Shown: positions 25,888-35,875 of the stretch, in pieces | Layout of the letters: each line of letters begins with the position of its first letter | Numbering within the stretch: position 1 is the first letter of the stretch | DNA from: UBA1858 sp965262455 | GTDB taxonomy: Bacteria > Pseudomonadota > Gammaproteobacteria > UBA4575 | Assembly: GCA_965262455.1 (NCBI GenBank) | Contig: CBDHFH010000003.1 | Span: 62,001 to 126,000, forward strand | Direction: 5' to 3' | Length of the DNA stretch: 64,000 nucleotides | The notes under the pieces: generated by a model | Told to the model about the DNA's origin: nothing | What the model saw: the letters and a program-made list of their open reading frames with translations, nothing else | Database searches by the model: none | Translations under genes and position numbers: made by a program

Positions 25888-26721
25888 TTACTTGCGCTGC
25901 TGGAATGCAGTGAAAACCTGTTTCCACATAGTCCCAGGCTGACCTGATCCAACTGATTGATTATCCACTCGTGTCACGGGCACACATTCTTTCGTCGAAC
26001 TGGTAATCCATATTTCATCGGCCTGTTTTAATTCTTGTATAGTCGCAGCTTGCTCAATCAATGGAAGCGCGAGGTCTTGTAATATTTCAACAACCACATC
26101 ACGTGTGATTCCAGGAAGAATGAGATTATCTTTTGGTGCTGTTTTCACCTGGCCATCTTTAACAATAAACACATTGGTCGCAGACCCCTCCAGCACATAA
26201 CCATCACGCACCAGGATAGCTTCATGTGCTTGTTGTTCCACGGCATATTGTTTTTTCATCACATTGGCTAATAAGCTAGTGACTTTAATATCACAACGGT
26301 CCCAACGCATATCTTCAACAGTCACTGCGTTTAATCCATGTGTATACATGTCTTCGCTTGCTGACGGCCAAGGATTTGTCATGCCAAATACAGTAGGCGG
26401 AGTATTGGCTGGATAGGCATGATCCCTTGCGGCCACACCACGGCTGACTTGAAGATACACTGACAATTGTTGTAACCCCGATTGATCGATGAGTTGTTGA
26501 ATAATATCGCCCCACTGTTGCTCATTATGCGGATTGTGAATATCCACCTGATCAAGACTTCGATATAAGCGTTTAATATGCGCTTTCAAGCAAAACGCCT
26601 TTGAGTGATACACGGGAATCAATTCATAGATGGCATCACCAAAAATAAAGCCACGATCAAGCACTGAAATCTTGCACTCTTCAATAGGCAAATACTCACC
26701 GTTTAAGTATGCAATTGCCAT
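25888..26721 (-). CDS. dat: D-amino-acid transaminase (class IV PLP aminotransferase)
   Basis: 277 residues of the fold-type IV family. Motifs: YLNGEYLPIEECKISVLDRGFIFGDAIYE at the start, the PLP-lysine region DIKVTSLLANVMKKQYAVEQQAHEAILVRDGYVLEGSATNVF, and WITSSTKECVPV near the end. It likely interconverts D-alanine and D-glutamate for peptidoglycan, which fits its place between dacA (3 bp) and ybeD. A branched-chain or aminodeoxychorismate-lyase role is less likely given the context. Confidence 0.9.
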   Translation of the reverse strand: MAIAYLNGEYLPIEECKISVLDRGFIFGDAIYELIPVYHSKAFCLKAHIKRLYRSLDQVDIHNPHNEQQWGDIIQQLIDQSGLQQLSVYLQVSRGVAARDHAYPANTPPTVFGMTNPWPSASEDMYTHGLNAVTVEDMRWDRCDIKVTSLLANVMKKQYAVEQQAHEAILVRDGYVLEGSATNVFIVKDGQVKTAPKDNLILPGITRDVVVEILQDLALPLIEQAATIQELKQADEIWITSSTKECVPVTRVDNQSVGSGQPGTMWKQVFTAFQQRK

Positions 26722-26724
26722 TGT

Positions 26725-27873
26725 TTACTCAAAATAACTCATGACGTAATCACTGATTTTTTGCACAATGCTCCCTTCAGCAATATCTTCTAGTGCCACT
26801 AATTCTACTTCAGCATACTTTGTATCATCGAGGTTAATTATCACTTTACCGACAGATTGATATTTCGTAATAGGCGCATGTAATTGTTTTGCCACTTGCA
26901 TGAACGGCTTCAAATCATTATAGCGACCGCGTGGAATAGTGATTGTGATATCCTCTTTTATACCTAAACTCACTTCTTTTTTCTCGCCATACCAGGCACG
27001 CTTTTTAATAAGTGCTTGACCTGCCCTATACAATTGATGTGACTCAAAAAAGCGGAAACCATAATTTAATAGCGCCTGTGAATGTGTCGCACGTGCATCA
27101 GCAGAGCTCGCCCCTAATACTACGGTTACCAAACGCATGCCATCGCGCTCAGCAGATGATGTTAAACAATACTTGGCGGCATCTGTATGCCCTGTTTTTA
27201 AGCCATCTACAGAGGGGTCACGCCACAATAGTGTATTGCGGTTATGTTGTGTGATGCCGTTATATGTGTATTCTTTTTGCGAATAGCGTGTGTACTGGTC
27301 TGGAAAGTCACGAATAATCGCGCTACTTAATGTGGCAATATCACGCGCGGTCATAAAATGCTGGTCATGCGTGAGTCCTGTGACATTCATGAAATGCGAA
27401 CTCACCAATCCCAATCTTGCGGCTTCAATATTCATCATGCCAACAAACGCTTCTTCACTACCAGCGATATGTTCTGCCAACGCAATACTGGCATCATTAC
27501 CAGATTGCACAATTAAACCTTGCAACAAATCATCAACTTTTACTCGTTTACCGACCTCTACAAACATACGTGAGCCGATTGCTCGCCATGCTTTTTCGCT
27601 AATTAATACTTCATCAGTTAACTGTAATGTGCCTTCCGCCAGCGTTTTATATACGACATAAGCAGTCATTAGCTTGGTAATACTCGCTGGGTCATTGCGT
27701 TCATCAGGATTGCTGTCTGCAATCACTGTCCCAGTTTGATGATCCATCAAGATATAACTTTTCGCACCAATCATTGGCGCTTTGGGGATAGGCATAGGGT
27801 CCGCAAACACACTTGGCGTTGCAACAAATAGATACACAACTAAACAAATTAAAAAATGAACTGACTTATACAT
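26725..27873 (-). CDS. dacA: D-alanyl-D-alanine carboxypeptidase (PBP5/6 type)
   Basis: 382 residues with signal peptide (to about residue 25, FADPMP). Active-site motifs: SxxK as Ser64-Ile-Thr-Lys67, SGN (VQSGNDASIALAEH) and KTG (DGLKTGHTDAAKYC). The C-terminal part (about 285-382) is the PBP5 beta domain ending in an amphipathic membrane-anchoring helix. It trims pentapeptides in the periplasm. Part of the elongasome operon. Confidence 0.96.
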   Translation of the reverse strand: MYKSVHFLICLVVYLFVATPSVFADPMPIPKAPMIGAKSYILMDHQTGTVIADSNPDERNDPASITKLMTAYVVYKTLAEGTLQLTDEVLISEKAWRAIGSRMFVEVGKRVKVDDLLQGLIVQSGNDASIALAEHIAGSEEAFVGMMNIEAARLGLVSSHFMNVTGLTHDQHFMTARDIATLSSAIIRDFPDQYTRYSQKEYTYNGITQHNRNTLLWRDPSVDGLKTGHTDAAKYCLTSSAERDGMRLVTVVLGASSADARATHSQALLNYGFRFFESHQLYRAGQALIKKRAWYGEKKEVSLGIKEDITITIPRGRYNDLKPFMQVAKQLHAPITKYQSVGKVIINLDDTKYAEVELVALEDIAEGSIVQKISDYVMSYFE

Positions 27874-27964
27874 GGATTTAATAGCGAATGTGAATTTAAT
27901 ATGAGAATTAACGGAAACTCTAAATTAATCGTAAATGTTCAATAAGCATAAGAAAGAAGCGCTG

Positions 27965-28918
27965 CTACTGCTTTTCTTGAAATACCAGTTTATATTCCCT
28001 GTGCCCAAGCTGGTTTAATTTTTCCACTGTCGCATCGGCTTGATCTACAGATGATAATGGACCAATCCAAACTTTATGTATAGGAGCACCTTCAAAGTTA
28101 TCCGTTCGCACATCAATCGAGCCAAGTTGATACGCTCTATATTGATTACGTAACTTATAAGCATTCTCTTGACTGCGGAAAGCACCCAGTTGAACGAAAA
28201 TTTCCAACTCTCGCTCAAGCTCTTCAGCACTTGGAAACGCGGCTTCATTATTCGCCTGTGGTTCTATGATCTCAACGCTCTCAGCCGGAACAGCAACATC
28301 AACCACATCCTCAGGCAGTTTCGCTTGTTGCTTAACGTCTTCTTTTGTATTAGCTACAGCCGTTTGACTCGCGCGCGGATCTATCGCACGCACCTCAACT
28401 AACCCAGTACCCATAGTGACAATGCCCAGTTTAGTCGCCGCTGCATATGACAAATCAATAATTCTATTATCATGAAATGGACCACGGTCATTAATACGCA
28501 CAATTATAGAACGTCCATTCTTTTTATTTGTCACGCGCGCATATGTTGGCAAAGGCAATGTTTTATGTGCTGCAGTCATCGCATACATATCATAAGTTTC
28601 ACCACTGGATGTACGACGTCCATGAAACTTGGTGCCATACCACGAAGCTATACCTTGTTCGACATAGCCCTTCGATGAAGGGAGGGTAAAGTAGCGTTTA
28701 CCAAACACCACATATGACTTGGGATTACCGTATTTGCTCTTCGGCTCAACTTTTGGAATGACCTTTTCGCTTCGGTCTATTCGCGTTGGCTTTTTGGGCG
28801 CAGAATCCTTAACGGTGTATGGGTTAGTGCAAGCGCCAATATAAATAGTGCTTAACAAAACAATACAGATTATTCGTATGTGCTGAGTTAGTTTGCGCTT
28901 TGCGCAGTCAAAATCCAT
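27965..28918 (-). CDS. rlpA: Septal ring lytic transglycosylase RlpA with SPOR domain
   Basis: 317 residues. Lipobox IGAC near residue 30 marks a lipoprotein. The double-psi beta-barrel (about 83-175) has GIASWYGTKFHGRRTSSGETYDM and VRINDRGPFHDNRIIDLSYAAA, with the conserved His and Asp. A linker leads to a C-terminal SPOR domain (about 235-315; FVQLGAFRSQENAYKLRNQY), which binds denuded glycan at division sites. Its first codons overlap the end of mltB by 31 bp. Confidence 0.95.
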   Translation of the reverse strand: MDFDCAKRKLTQHIRIICIVLLSTIYIGACTNPYTVKDSAPKKPTRIDRSEKVIPKVEPKSKYGNPKSYVVFGKRYFTLPSSKGYVEQGIASWYGTKFHGRRTSSGETYDMYAMTAAHKTLPLPTYARVTNKKNGRSIIVRINDRGPFHDNRIIDLSYAAATKLGIVTMGTGLVEVRAIDPRASQTAVANTKEDVKQQAKLPEDVVDVAVPAESVEIIEPQANNEAAFPSAEELERELEIFVQLGAFRSQENAYKLRNQYRAYQLGSIDVRTDNFEGAPIHKVWIGPLSSVDQADATVEKLNQLGHREYKLVFQEKQ

Positions 28919-29895
28919 TGCTGTTTGATTTCCTGACTTAGCTGGTACACCGCCATGGCATACATATGACTGTGGTTATAACGTGTTATTACATAAAAGT
29001 TATGTTGCCCAATCCAGTATTCTTGCTCTTCCTCACTGGCGTCGAGAACAAACAATGAGACTTGCTCATTCATACCAATTGGTTTATCCGCTATAAAGCC
29101 TTTGTTATTTAGCTGCGCATATTTAAAACTTGGCTTTAATTTATTGGTTGCATCGATATTGTTAGGATCACCCTTGAACTGTGCTGAACTCGCTACCGCG
29201 TGATGTTTTTTCCAACCATGCCTTTTAAAGTAGTTAGCCACACTGGCAATGATATCTTCATTGCTATTCCATAAATCCCGCTTTCCATCTTGATTATGAT
29301 CCACTGCATAATTACGGTAGCTGCTAGAGATAAATTGACCCACGCCCATCGCACCGGCATAAGAGCCTAGCAACTCTGAAGGGTCAAATCCTTCTTCACG
29401 ACACATTAATAAATAATGCTCCAGTTCACTTAAAAAGAATTGGGCACGTTTAGGGTAACCGAAGCCAAGTGTCACCAGACTATCAAATACGGGGTGCTTG
29501 CCAGTGATACGCCCATAGTAAGTTTCAACACCAATAATCGCGACAATGATTTCAGGCGGCACACCATAGATTTCTTGTGCTTCATTAAGGATAGCTTCAT
29601 TGTCTTTCCAAAACATGACGCCAGCATCGGCACGAGCAGGCTGTAAAAAAATCGGCCGATACTCAAACCATTTCTTCTTGCGTTCAGCCGGTGTAGATAT
29701 CGCTTTCAGCACGCTTTTTTGTTGCTTGACACTCTTGAATAGCAATTTTAATTGGTTACGTTCAAATCCATGTTCATCAATCATAAATTGAACAAAGTTT
29801 TTAACGTCTTCTCGGGCATAATACGATCCAGCGAGCCCAACGGATGCCTGCAACGCCAAAAATAGCGCTGTGATGGTTAAGTAGAGGTGTTTCAA
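28888..29895 (-). CDS. mltB: Membrane-bound lytic murein transglycosylase B
   Basis: 335 residues with signal peptide (to about LAGS). Catalytic Glu124 lies in IIVAIIGVETYYGRITG; YAGAMGVGQFISSSYRNYAVD and GKRDLWNSNEDIIASVANYF are family motifs. No lipobox cysteine is seen at the signal cleavage site, so this member may be soluble or anchored by the uncleaved segment. It overlaps the rodA stop by 4 bp. Confidence 0.93.
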   Translation of the reverse strand: MKHLYLTITALFLALQASVGLAGSYYAREDVKNFVQFMIDEHGFERNQLKLLFKSVKQQKSVLKAISTPAERKKKWFEYRPIFLQPARADAGVMFWKDNEAILNEAQEIYGVPPEIIVAIIGVETYYGRITGKHPVFDSLVTLGFGYPKRAQFFLSELEHYLLMCREEGFDPSELLGSYAGAMGVGQFISSSYRNYAVDHNQDGKRDLWNSNEDIIASVANYFKRHGWKKHHAVASSAQFKGDPNNIDATNKLKPSFKYAQLNNKGFIADKPIGMNEQVSLFVLDASEEEQEYWIGQHNFYVITRYNHSHMYAMAVYQLSQEIKQQWILTAQSAN

Positions 29896-31013
29896 TGGCC
29901 TAATAATTTTCTGTGAGATTGGATTGACATTAATATTCCAAACATAGTCAGTAACGTTACCATAGAGGTGCCGCCGTAGCTAATCAAAGGTAATGGCACG
30001 CCCACCACAGGCAACAATCCCGACACCATGCCGATGTTAACAAACACATATGAGAAAAATGACAAGCTAATTGCACCCCCCAGTAAACGCGCATAGCAGG
30101 TTTGTGCCCGCGCAGATATGACTAGACCACGCACAATGATAAATAAGTAGACCATGATTAACAGTGAAGTTCCAAAAAACCCAAATTCTTCACTTAACAC
30201 TGAAAATATAAAATCTGTCGAACGCTCGGGTATAAAATCAAGTTGGGATTGCGTGCCATTTAACCATCCCCGCCCGTAAGCACCTCCCGAACCGATTGCA
30301 ATTTTAGACTGGATAATATGATAACCAGCACCCAAAGGATCACGCTCAGGATCTAACAATGTAAGTATTCGACCACGCTGGTAATCACGCAAATAAAACC
30401 AAAATGCCGGAGCGGCAGCTAATAGCAGCCCAATAAAAAGTGCAATCACACGGTAACGAATGCCAGCGAGAAAAATAACAAACAGCCCTGCTAACGCAAC
30501 CAAAATAGACGTGCCTAAATCAGGTTGCTTGATAATAAGTGCTGCAGGAATAGCGAGGATGGCAAAGCCGGCAAAAATATCTTTTAAGCTTGGCGGCAGT
30601 GGGCGTTTGGCATAGTACCAAGCCATCATCATGGGCAGCCATATTTTCATCAGTTCAGACGGCTGGAAACGAACAAAACCTAAATTTAACCAGCGTTGCG
30701 CACCTTTGCCGGTATCGCCAGAAATCAGCACAATAATAAGTAATCCCAAGCCAATAAAATACAACGCTAACGACCAACTTTTGAGTTGATCAGAAGGAAT
30801 TTGTGCAAAGACCAGCAAGCCAGCAAATCCAATCGCCAGGCGAACAAGTTGTCTTTGTATTGCGCCCAAGTCACCACCGCTGGCACTGTATAGCACGACC
30901 AGTCCACTCATGCTGAGTATGACCAACGCCATAAACAATGCCGTATCAATTTTTAAAAAATGATAGATCACCCTTAATGGGTGTTCATAAAGAGTGGCTT
31001 TAGCGACTGACAA
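29892..31013 (-). CDS. rodA: Peptidoglycan glycosyltransferase RodA
   Basis: 373 residues, about ten membrane spans, SEDS family. Motifs: GKGAQRWLNLGFVRFQPSELMKIWLPM, GAYGRGWLNGTQSQLDFIPERSTDFIFSVLSEEFGF and the C-terminal LPLISYGGTSMV. The catalytic Asp region (FIPERSTDF) is intact. Forms the elongation synthase with PBP2, whose gene it overlaps by 14 bp. Confidence 0.96.
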   Translation of the reverse strand: MSVAKATLYEHPLRVIYHFLKIDTALFMALVILSMSGLVVLYSASGGDLGAIQRQLVRLAIGFAGLLVFAQIPSDQLKSWSLALYFIGLGLLIIVLISGDTGKGAQRWLNLGFVRFQPSELMKIWLPMMMAWYYAKRPLPPSLKDIFAGFAILAIPAALIIKQPDLGTSILVALAGLFVIFLAGIRYRVIALFIGLLLAAAPAFWFYLRDYQRGRILTLLDPERDPLGAGYHIIQSKIAIGSGGAYGRGWLNGTQSQLDFIPERSTDFIFSVLSEEFGFFGTSLLIMVYLFIIVRGLVISARAQTCYARLLGGAISLSFFSYVFVNIGMVSGLLPVVGVPLPLISYGGTSMVTLLTMFGILMSIQSHRKLLGH

Positions 31014-32937
31014 TGTGCTGAGTCTCTTGTTGATTAATTTGTTGGTTGATTTTTTCTAAATTGGCAATGTCCAGGTTAGGATCTTGCAATGGTTTTTCGT
31101 CAAGTAAATACGCATCTAAGATTTTACGCGCCACCGGCGCTGCCGCGGAACTGCCACTGCCACCATTTTCAACTACCACCGCGAGTGCAATTTGCGGATC
31201 TTCTACCGGTGCATAGGCAACAAATAAGGCATGATCACGTAAATGTTTCGGCGTTTCTTCCTCGTTATATTCTTCATCTTGTGCAATACCGAATACTTGT
31301 GCTGTGCCTGTTTTGCCTGCGATTTTATATGTTGCATCCAAGCCAATGCGGCGCGCGGTCCCATTGGGTGCATGCACTACTTCAACCATTGCGCGCTCGA
31401 TTGCTTGCCAGTAACTTTCTTGTTTAACATTGACGCTTTCCATCTCCACAGAAGGTATGGATATAAACTTTAATGAATCAATCGCGCGCATTGCGCGTAC
31501 AAATCGAGGTTGATACATCTTACCGTGATTGGCGATATACCCTGTCATGACAGCTAATTGCAACGGCGTGGTAAGCATATATCCCTGGCCGATACTGGTT
31601 ATGATTGTTTCACCGGGATACCATGGCTGTCCACGTGCGGCACGTTTCCATGCGCGCGAAGGTATAAGACCTTTCACTTCGCCTACCGTATCGAGTTTTG
31701 TGCGTTCACCCAAACCAAACTGAATCAGAAATTCATGCATGCGATCAATGCCTAGATCATCACCCAACTCATAGAAATAAACATCACACGACTGAGAAAT
31801 CGCACTATACATATTTACTACACCATGCCCGCCTTTCTTCCAATCACGATATTTTCGTTCTTTACCGGGTAACTGAAAGAAAGGTCCGGCATACATGGTT
31901 TTTTCCGGCCATGTCAGCTGATACTCAAGTCCCGCAAGCGCAACAATAGGTTTTACTGTTGACCCAGGTGGGTATTGACCGATTAAAGCACGATTGAATA
32001 ATGGCCGACGCTTATCATCTCTAAGCGCAGCATAAGCGCTTTGGCCAATACCATTGACGAATGCGTTAGGGTCATAGTTAGGCCGGCTGACAAAAGCAAG
32101 CACATCGCCGTTATTGGGATCAATAGCAACGATAGCGCCTTTCTCATCACCCAATGCATCCTGCGCAACTTCTTGCAGGCGTGCTAATAATGACAATTGT
32201 ATATCTGCACCAGGCACGGATGGCTGAGTTTTTAAAACGCGTAACGCTCGCCCCTGGGCATTAATTTCTACATGTTTATGACCGACCAAACCATGTAATT
32301 CATCTTCATATCGTTTTTCAATACCAAGCTTGCCAACATGACTGGTGCCTTGATAGTTTTGCGCATCCAGTTTGCTTAATTCTTTTTCGTTAATCCGTCC
32401 CACGTAACCTAATGCATGAGCAAAAGTATTTTTTTGCGGATAGTAGCGCGTTGAATGCGCGGTAATTTCCACACCTGGGAAACGATGTTGATTCACTGCA
32501 AACTTGGCAACTTCCTGTTCGGTAAGTTTTAACTTCAGCGGTGATTGTTGAAAAGACTGTTGACGTTTGACCGTTTTGTAAAATCGCTCTAGCTCATGAT
32601 CTTGAATTGAAATGAATTCACTAAGATCATCAATCAACTCAGCCATGTTACTGACTTGTAATGGCGTAATCATAAGCTGATAGTTGGGCGTATTATCCGC
32701 AAGTATTTCACCATTACGATCAAGAATCAGCCCGCGTGTTGGTGCAATGGGTAACACACGCACACGATTATCATCTGACAATGTTTGATAATGTGAAAAG
32801 TTAGTAATTTGTAAATCGTATAGCCGTACTATCAGCAGGATAAATGTCCCTGCCACCAAAATGGCAGACAAAATTGCACGTTCCTTGAAAATCAGGGTTT
32901 CTAATCTGAGATTTTTAAGGGTTATTCGGCGCGCCAT
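31000..32937 (-). CDS. mrdA: Penicillin-binding protein 2 (elongation transpeptidase)
   Basis: 645 residues: a short cytoplasmic tail, one membrane helix (about 22-42), the pedestal domain, then the transpeptidase domain with Ser326-Thr-Val-Lys329 (YPPGSTVKP), the SCD motif (SQSCDVYFYELGD) and KTG (AGKTGTAQVFG). First gene of the minus-strand elongasome operon. Upstream and divergent is the pyrophosphatase gene; rsfS-rlmH, often found upstream of mrdA, are absent here. Confidence 0.97.
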   Translation of the reverse strand: MARRITLKNLRLETLIFKERAILSAILVAGTFILLIVRLYDLQITNFSHYQTLSDDNRVRVLPIAPTRGLILDRNGEILADNTPNYQLMITPLQVSNMAELIDDLSEFISIQDHELERFYKTVKRQQSFQQSPLKLKLTEQEVAKFAVNQHRFPGVEITAHSTRYYPQKNTFAHALGYVGRINEKELSKLDAQNYQGTSHVGKLGIEKRYEDELHGLVGHKHVEINAQGRALRVLKTQPSVPGADIQLSLLARLQEVAQDALGDEKGAIVAIDPNNGDVLAFVSRPNYDPNAFVNGIGQSAYAALRDDKRRPLFNRALIGQYPPGSTVKPIVALAGLEYQLTWPEKTMYAGPFFQLPGKERKYRDWKKGGHGVVNMYSAISQSCDVYFYELGDDLGIDRMHEFLIQFGLGERTKLDTVGEVKGLIPSRAWKRAARGQPWYPGETIITSIGQGYMLTTPLQLAVMTGYIANHGKMYQPRFVRAMRAIDSLKFISIPSVEMESVNVKQESYWQAIERAMVEVVHAPNGTARRIGLDATYKIAGKTGTAQVFGIAQDEEYNEEETPKHLRDHALFVAYAPVEDPQIALAVVVENGGSGSSAAAPVARKILDAYLLDEKPLQDPNLDIANLEKINQQINQQETQHIVSR

Positions 32938-33109
32938 AATGAAGCCATTTTAACAAGCGATTAATAAATTCAGTTGATTATTAGCTGTGACAGCACAATT
33001 GATTATATAATAAACGTTGAGAGCGTAATAAAAATAATAATATGTTGTTTGATCTAATGAGACATGCCGTGACTAGATTCGACAACCATTAACGGGAGTA
33101 ATACTAACC

Positions 33110-35116
33110 ATGTCTATCGATCATATTCCAGTTGCACTGGGAATCTTTGGGTTGTTCGCCGCTTTTGTTATTTATCAAATAGTGCTGCGTCATTCACCTG
33201 GTGAAGGAAAAGTCCGAGAAATTGCCGACGAGATTCATACCGGCGCGATGACCTTCATGCGTCGCGAATATTCCATACTATTTGCATTTGCTGCGCTGGT
33301 GACCATCGCCATTTTCTTTTCCGATCTGGGCCTACCAACTGCTATTGCATTTGTTGTTGGCGCCTTATGTTCTGCCGGCGCCGGTTATATTGGTATGTAT
33401 ACCGCCACACATGCCAATGTCAGGACTACAGTAGCAGCCAATCAGCATGGATTAGATCGCGCACTCGATGTGGCATTTTTTGGTGGTTCCATCATGGGCC
33501 TAACGGTTGCCGCGATGGGTCTGCTCGGTCTCGGTGGCTTATACTTATTATATGGGTCCAACCCAGAGAGTGCGCACATTATCCATGGCTTTGGCATGGG
33601 TGCATCCACTGTCGCCCTGTTCTCGCGTGTCGGCGGAGGAATATTCACCAAAAGTGCTGACGTGGGTGCAGATTTAGTTGGCAAGGTGGAAGCGGGAATC
33701 CCGGAGGATGATCCACGTAATCCTGGAGTCATTGCTGACAATGTCGGTGACAATGTCGGTGACGTTGCAGGCATGGGCTCGGATATTTTCGAATCATATT
33801 GTGGCTCCATTATTGCCACAATTGCCATAGCTTCGACTCTAGGCGCAACGTTATTAGCCGAACTTGGTCCTCAAGACGCGTTAATGTTTCTTCCACTCGG
33901 ATTAGCTTCTGCTGGCCTGCTATGTTCTTTAGCTGGAATTATTCTTGTTAAAGTTCAAACCAATATGGCGCCTGCAAGTGCGCTCCGTTTGGGTACCTTT
34001 TCTGCGGCATTGTTGTTTATTGTTGTCTCCTATTTTTGTATTCAGTATTTGGGCATCTCAACCGGTGTTTGGGCGGCCGTGTTATCCGGTGCTGTCGGCG
34101 GCATTATCATTGGCCTGGTGACTGAATATTACACAGGTGGCAGTCCGGTAAGAAAAATTGCTTCTGGCGGCGAGACAGGGCCAGCAACCGTAATGATCAC
34201 TGGCCTCGCAACGGGTATGCAATCAGTATTAATTCCGGTACTGAGTATTGCGGCGATTATCTTTTTTGCTAATCAATGGGCCAGTTTATACGGGGTAGGC
34301 ATCGCCGCAGTGGGCATGCTTGCTACGGTGGGCATTACCATGGCCATCGATGCCTATGGACCGGTCGCGGATAATGCCGGTGGCATTGCAGAAATGTCTG
34401 AGATGGGTGAAACAACTCGCGAAATCACCGATAGCTTAGATGAAGTGGGAAATACTACTGCAGCCATTGGCAAAGGCTTCGCCATCGGCGCAGCAGCATT
34501 GGCTGCATTGGCAATTATCACCGCCTTCATAAGTGAAATCAGTAGTCATGGCAGTGGTGCGGTAAATCTTGATTTAAGTAATCCAATGGTATTGATTGGT
34601 TTGTTTATTGGTGGTGTGTTTCCGTTCCTGGTCGCTTCATTGACGATGACCGCGGTGGGTGATGCAGCATTCGATATGATTAAAGAGATTCGACGACAAT
34701 TTAAAGAAATTCCGGGATTACTTGAAGGCACAGCTAAACCTGACACAGTCCGTTGTGTCGATATCGCAACCACAGCGGCATTAAAAAAGATGGTCTTACC
34801 TGGGTTTCTTGCGGTAGTTGCACCGGTCGTTGTCGGGTTTGGCCTGGGACCACAAACCCTTGGTGGTATGCTTGGCGGTGCACTATTGGGCTGCGTTCTA
34901 CTTGCACTCATGATGGCGAATGCCGGTGGCGCCTGGGATAACGCAAAGAAATATGTCGAGAAAGGTAACCTGGGGGGCAAAGGTTCTGATGTACATAAAG
35001 CCGTGGTAGTTGGCGACACTGTCGGCGACCCTTTTAAAGATACCTCGGGCCCATCCATGAATATTTTAATTAATGTGATGGCAATCGTGAGTTTAGTGAT
35101 TGCGCCATTACTATAA
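33110..35116 (+). CDS. hppA: Membrane-bound proton/sodium-translocating pyrophosphatase
   Basis: 668 residues and about 16 membrane spans, the usual size. Substrate and metal motifs: DVGADLVGKVEAGIPEDDPRNPGVIADNVGDNVGD, DNAGGIAEM, and GDTVGDPFKDTSGPS near the end. It uses pyrophosphate hydrolysis to pump H+ or Na+. At the key site the sequence reads GNTTAAIGKGFAIG: alanine rather than lysine at the position that separates the classes, which points to the K+-dependent type (established rule; H+ versus Na+ not decided). AACGGGAG lies about 10 bases before the ATG. Confidence 0.95.
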   Translation: MSIDHIPVALGIFGLFAAFVIYQIVLRHSPGEGKVREIADEIHTGAMTFMRREYSILFAFAALVTIAIFFSDLGLPTAIAFVVGALCSAGAGYIGMYTATHANVRTTVAANQHGLDRALDVAFFGGSIMGLTVAAMGLLGLGGLYLLYGSNPESAHIIHGFGMGASTVALFSRVGGGIFTKSADVGADLVGKVEAGIPEDDPRNPGVIADNVGDNVGDVAGMGSDIFESYCGSIIATIAIASTLGATLLAELGPQDALMFLPLGLASAGLLCSLAGIILVKVQTNMAPASALRLGTFSAALLFIVVSYFCIQYLGISTGVWAAVLSGAVGGIIIGLVTEYYTGGSPVRKIASGGETGPATVMITGLATGMQSVLIPVLSIAAIIFFANQWASLYGVGIAAVGMLATVGITMAIDAYGPVADNAGGIAEMSEMGETTREITDSLDEVGNTTAAIGKGFAIGAAALAALAIITAFISEISSHGSGAVNLDLSNPMVLIGLFIGGVFPFLVASLTMTAVGDAAFDMIKEIRRQFKEIPGLLEGTAKPDTVRCVDIATTAALKKMVLPGFLAVVAPVVVGFGLGPQTLGGMLGGALLGCVLLALMMANAGGAWDNAKKYVEKGNLGGKGSDVHKAVVVGDTVGDPFKDTSGPSMNILINVMAIVSLVIAPLL

Positions 35117-35132
35117 AAAAACCTTACTGCGT

Positions 35133-35158
35133 GGATGATACGGATTCCCGTATCATCC
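35133..35158. terminator. Strong bidirectional terminator hairpin
   Basis: GGATGATACGG (35133-35143) pairs perfectly with CCGTATCATCC (35148-35158) around a 4-base loop, between converging genes. On the minus strand a run of seven T follows after about 15 bases. It likely ends hppA transcripts and helps stop the converging gene. Confidence 0.75.
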
Positions 35159-35169
35159 GCATGCTGTAT

Positions 35170-35622
35170 TCATGGCAAATAGTCGCTCGCCTCTAGAGTC
35201 TCAGTTTTCTTTCGTTTAATAATATCTGACTGCATAGCATTGAGCTGTTGGCATTTCTTTACATGCGGACGCAATGCTGCAATAAATTTTTCAACGTCTT
35301 CATTTAACTTTAACTGATTGCGATATTCATCAAGATAAGTTGTAAAAATTTCATTCACAACTTGTTCTTGGTAGTTCCCTGCTTTAGCAAATTCTAATGC
35401 CACAATTCTTGCATCGAGTGAAGCATGATGAAGTTCATGCTGATAAAACGCTTGTTCAGACTCGCTTAATATATTTGCCATAACATTCAATACCGCCTCA
35501 CACTTAGCATATTTATTTACTTGCGCGTAATAGTCAAACCCTTCCGCAGATGCTGGATTGACAATTAAACACAGCAACACATAACAAATACATGCGCATA
35601 TATGCGTTTTAATGATGTTCAT
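35170..35622 (-). CDS. Exported protein of unknown function
   Basis: About 150 residues from the ATG at 35622 (an upstream ATG at 35643 is possible). Signal peptide MNIIKTHICACICYVLLCLIVNPASA. The mature part is helical, charged, with two cysteines (AKCEAVLNV and VKKCQQLN). No family recognised. Confidence 0.6.
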   Translation of the reverse strand: MNIIKTHICACICYVLLCLIVNPASAEGFDYYAQVNKYAKCEAVLNVMANILSESEQAFYQHELHHASLDARIVALEFAKAGNYQEQVVNEIFTTYLDEYRNQLKLNEDVEKFIAALRPHVKKCQQLNAMQSDIIKRKKTETLEASDYLP

Positions 35623-35875
35623 TTTGCAATAACAATAAAGCATGTGTGATGAAAAATTTTCATTTGCCTGATTAAGCTTAATGTTATCTCGGGAATATTT
35701 CCACTTGTCGGGGATAAGCGGTCAAGTGCGTGCAATACGTTAACTCAAGCACATTTTTATGAGCGCGGATCACAATAATAACTTTGTAAGCAAAGCTATT
35801 AGCCCTCGCTAAATACCGAACATGATGTGCCGATAGTTTTCGTAGCAGAAGAAGAATAACAAGGAGGTCCGCATT

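Noticed and set aside
33442..33828. Long minus-strand reading inside the pyrophosphatase gene.
   Set aside because: Antisense to a highly conserved pump gene, with Pro/Ser/Thr-rich content typical of antisense frames and no ribosome-binding site.
35789..35833. Possible cyclic-di-GMP (GEMM-I) riboswitch upstream of the TPR-like gene: GCAAAGC followed by a short hairpin and GCCGA.
   Set aside because: The GAAA tetraloop hairpin and its receptor are missing and the spacing is too short; only two short strings agree with the consensus.
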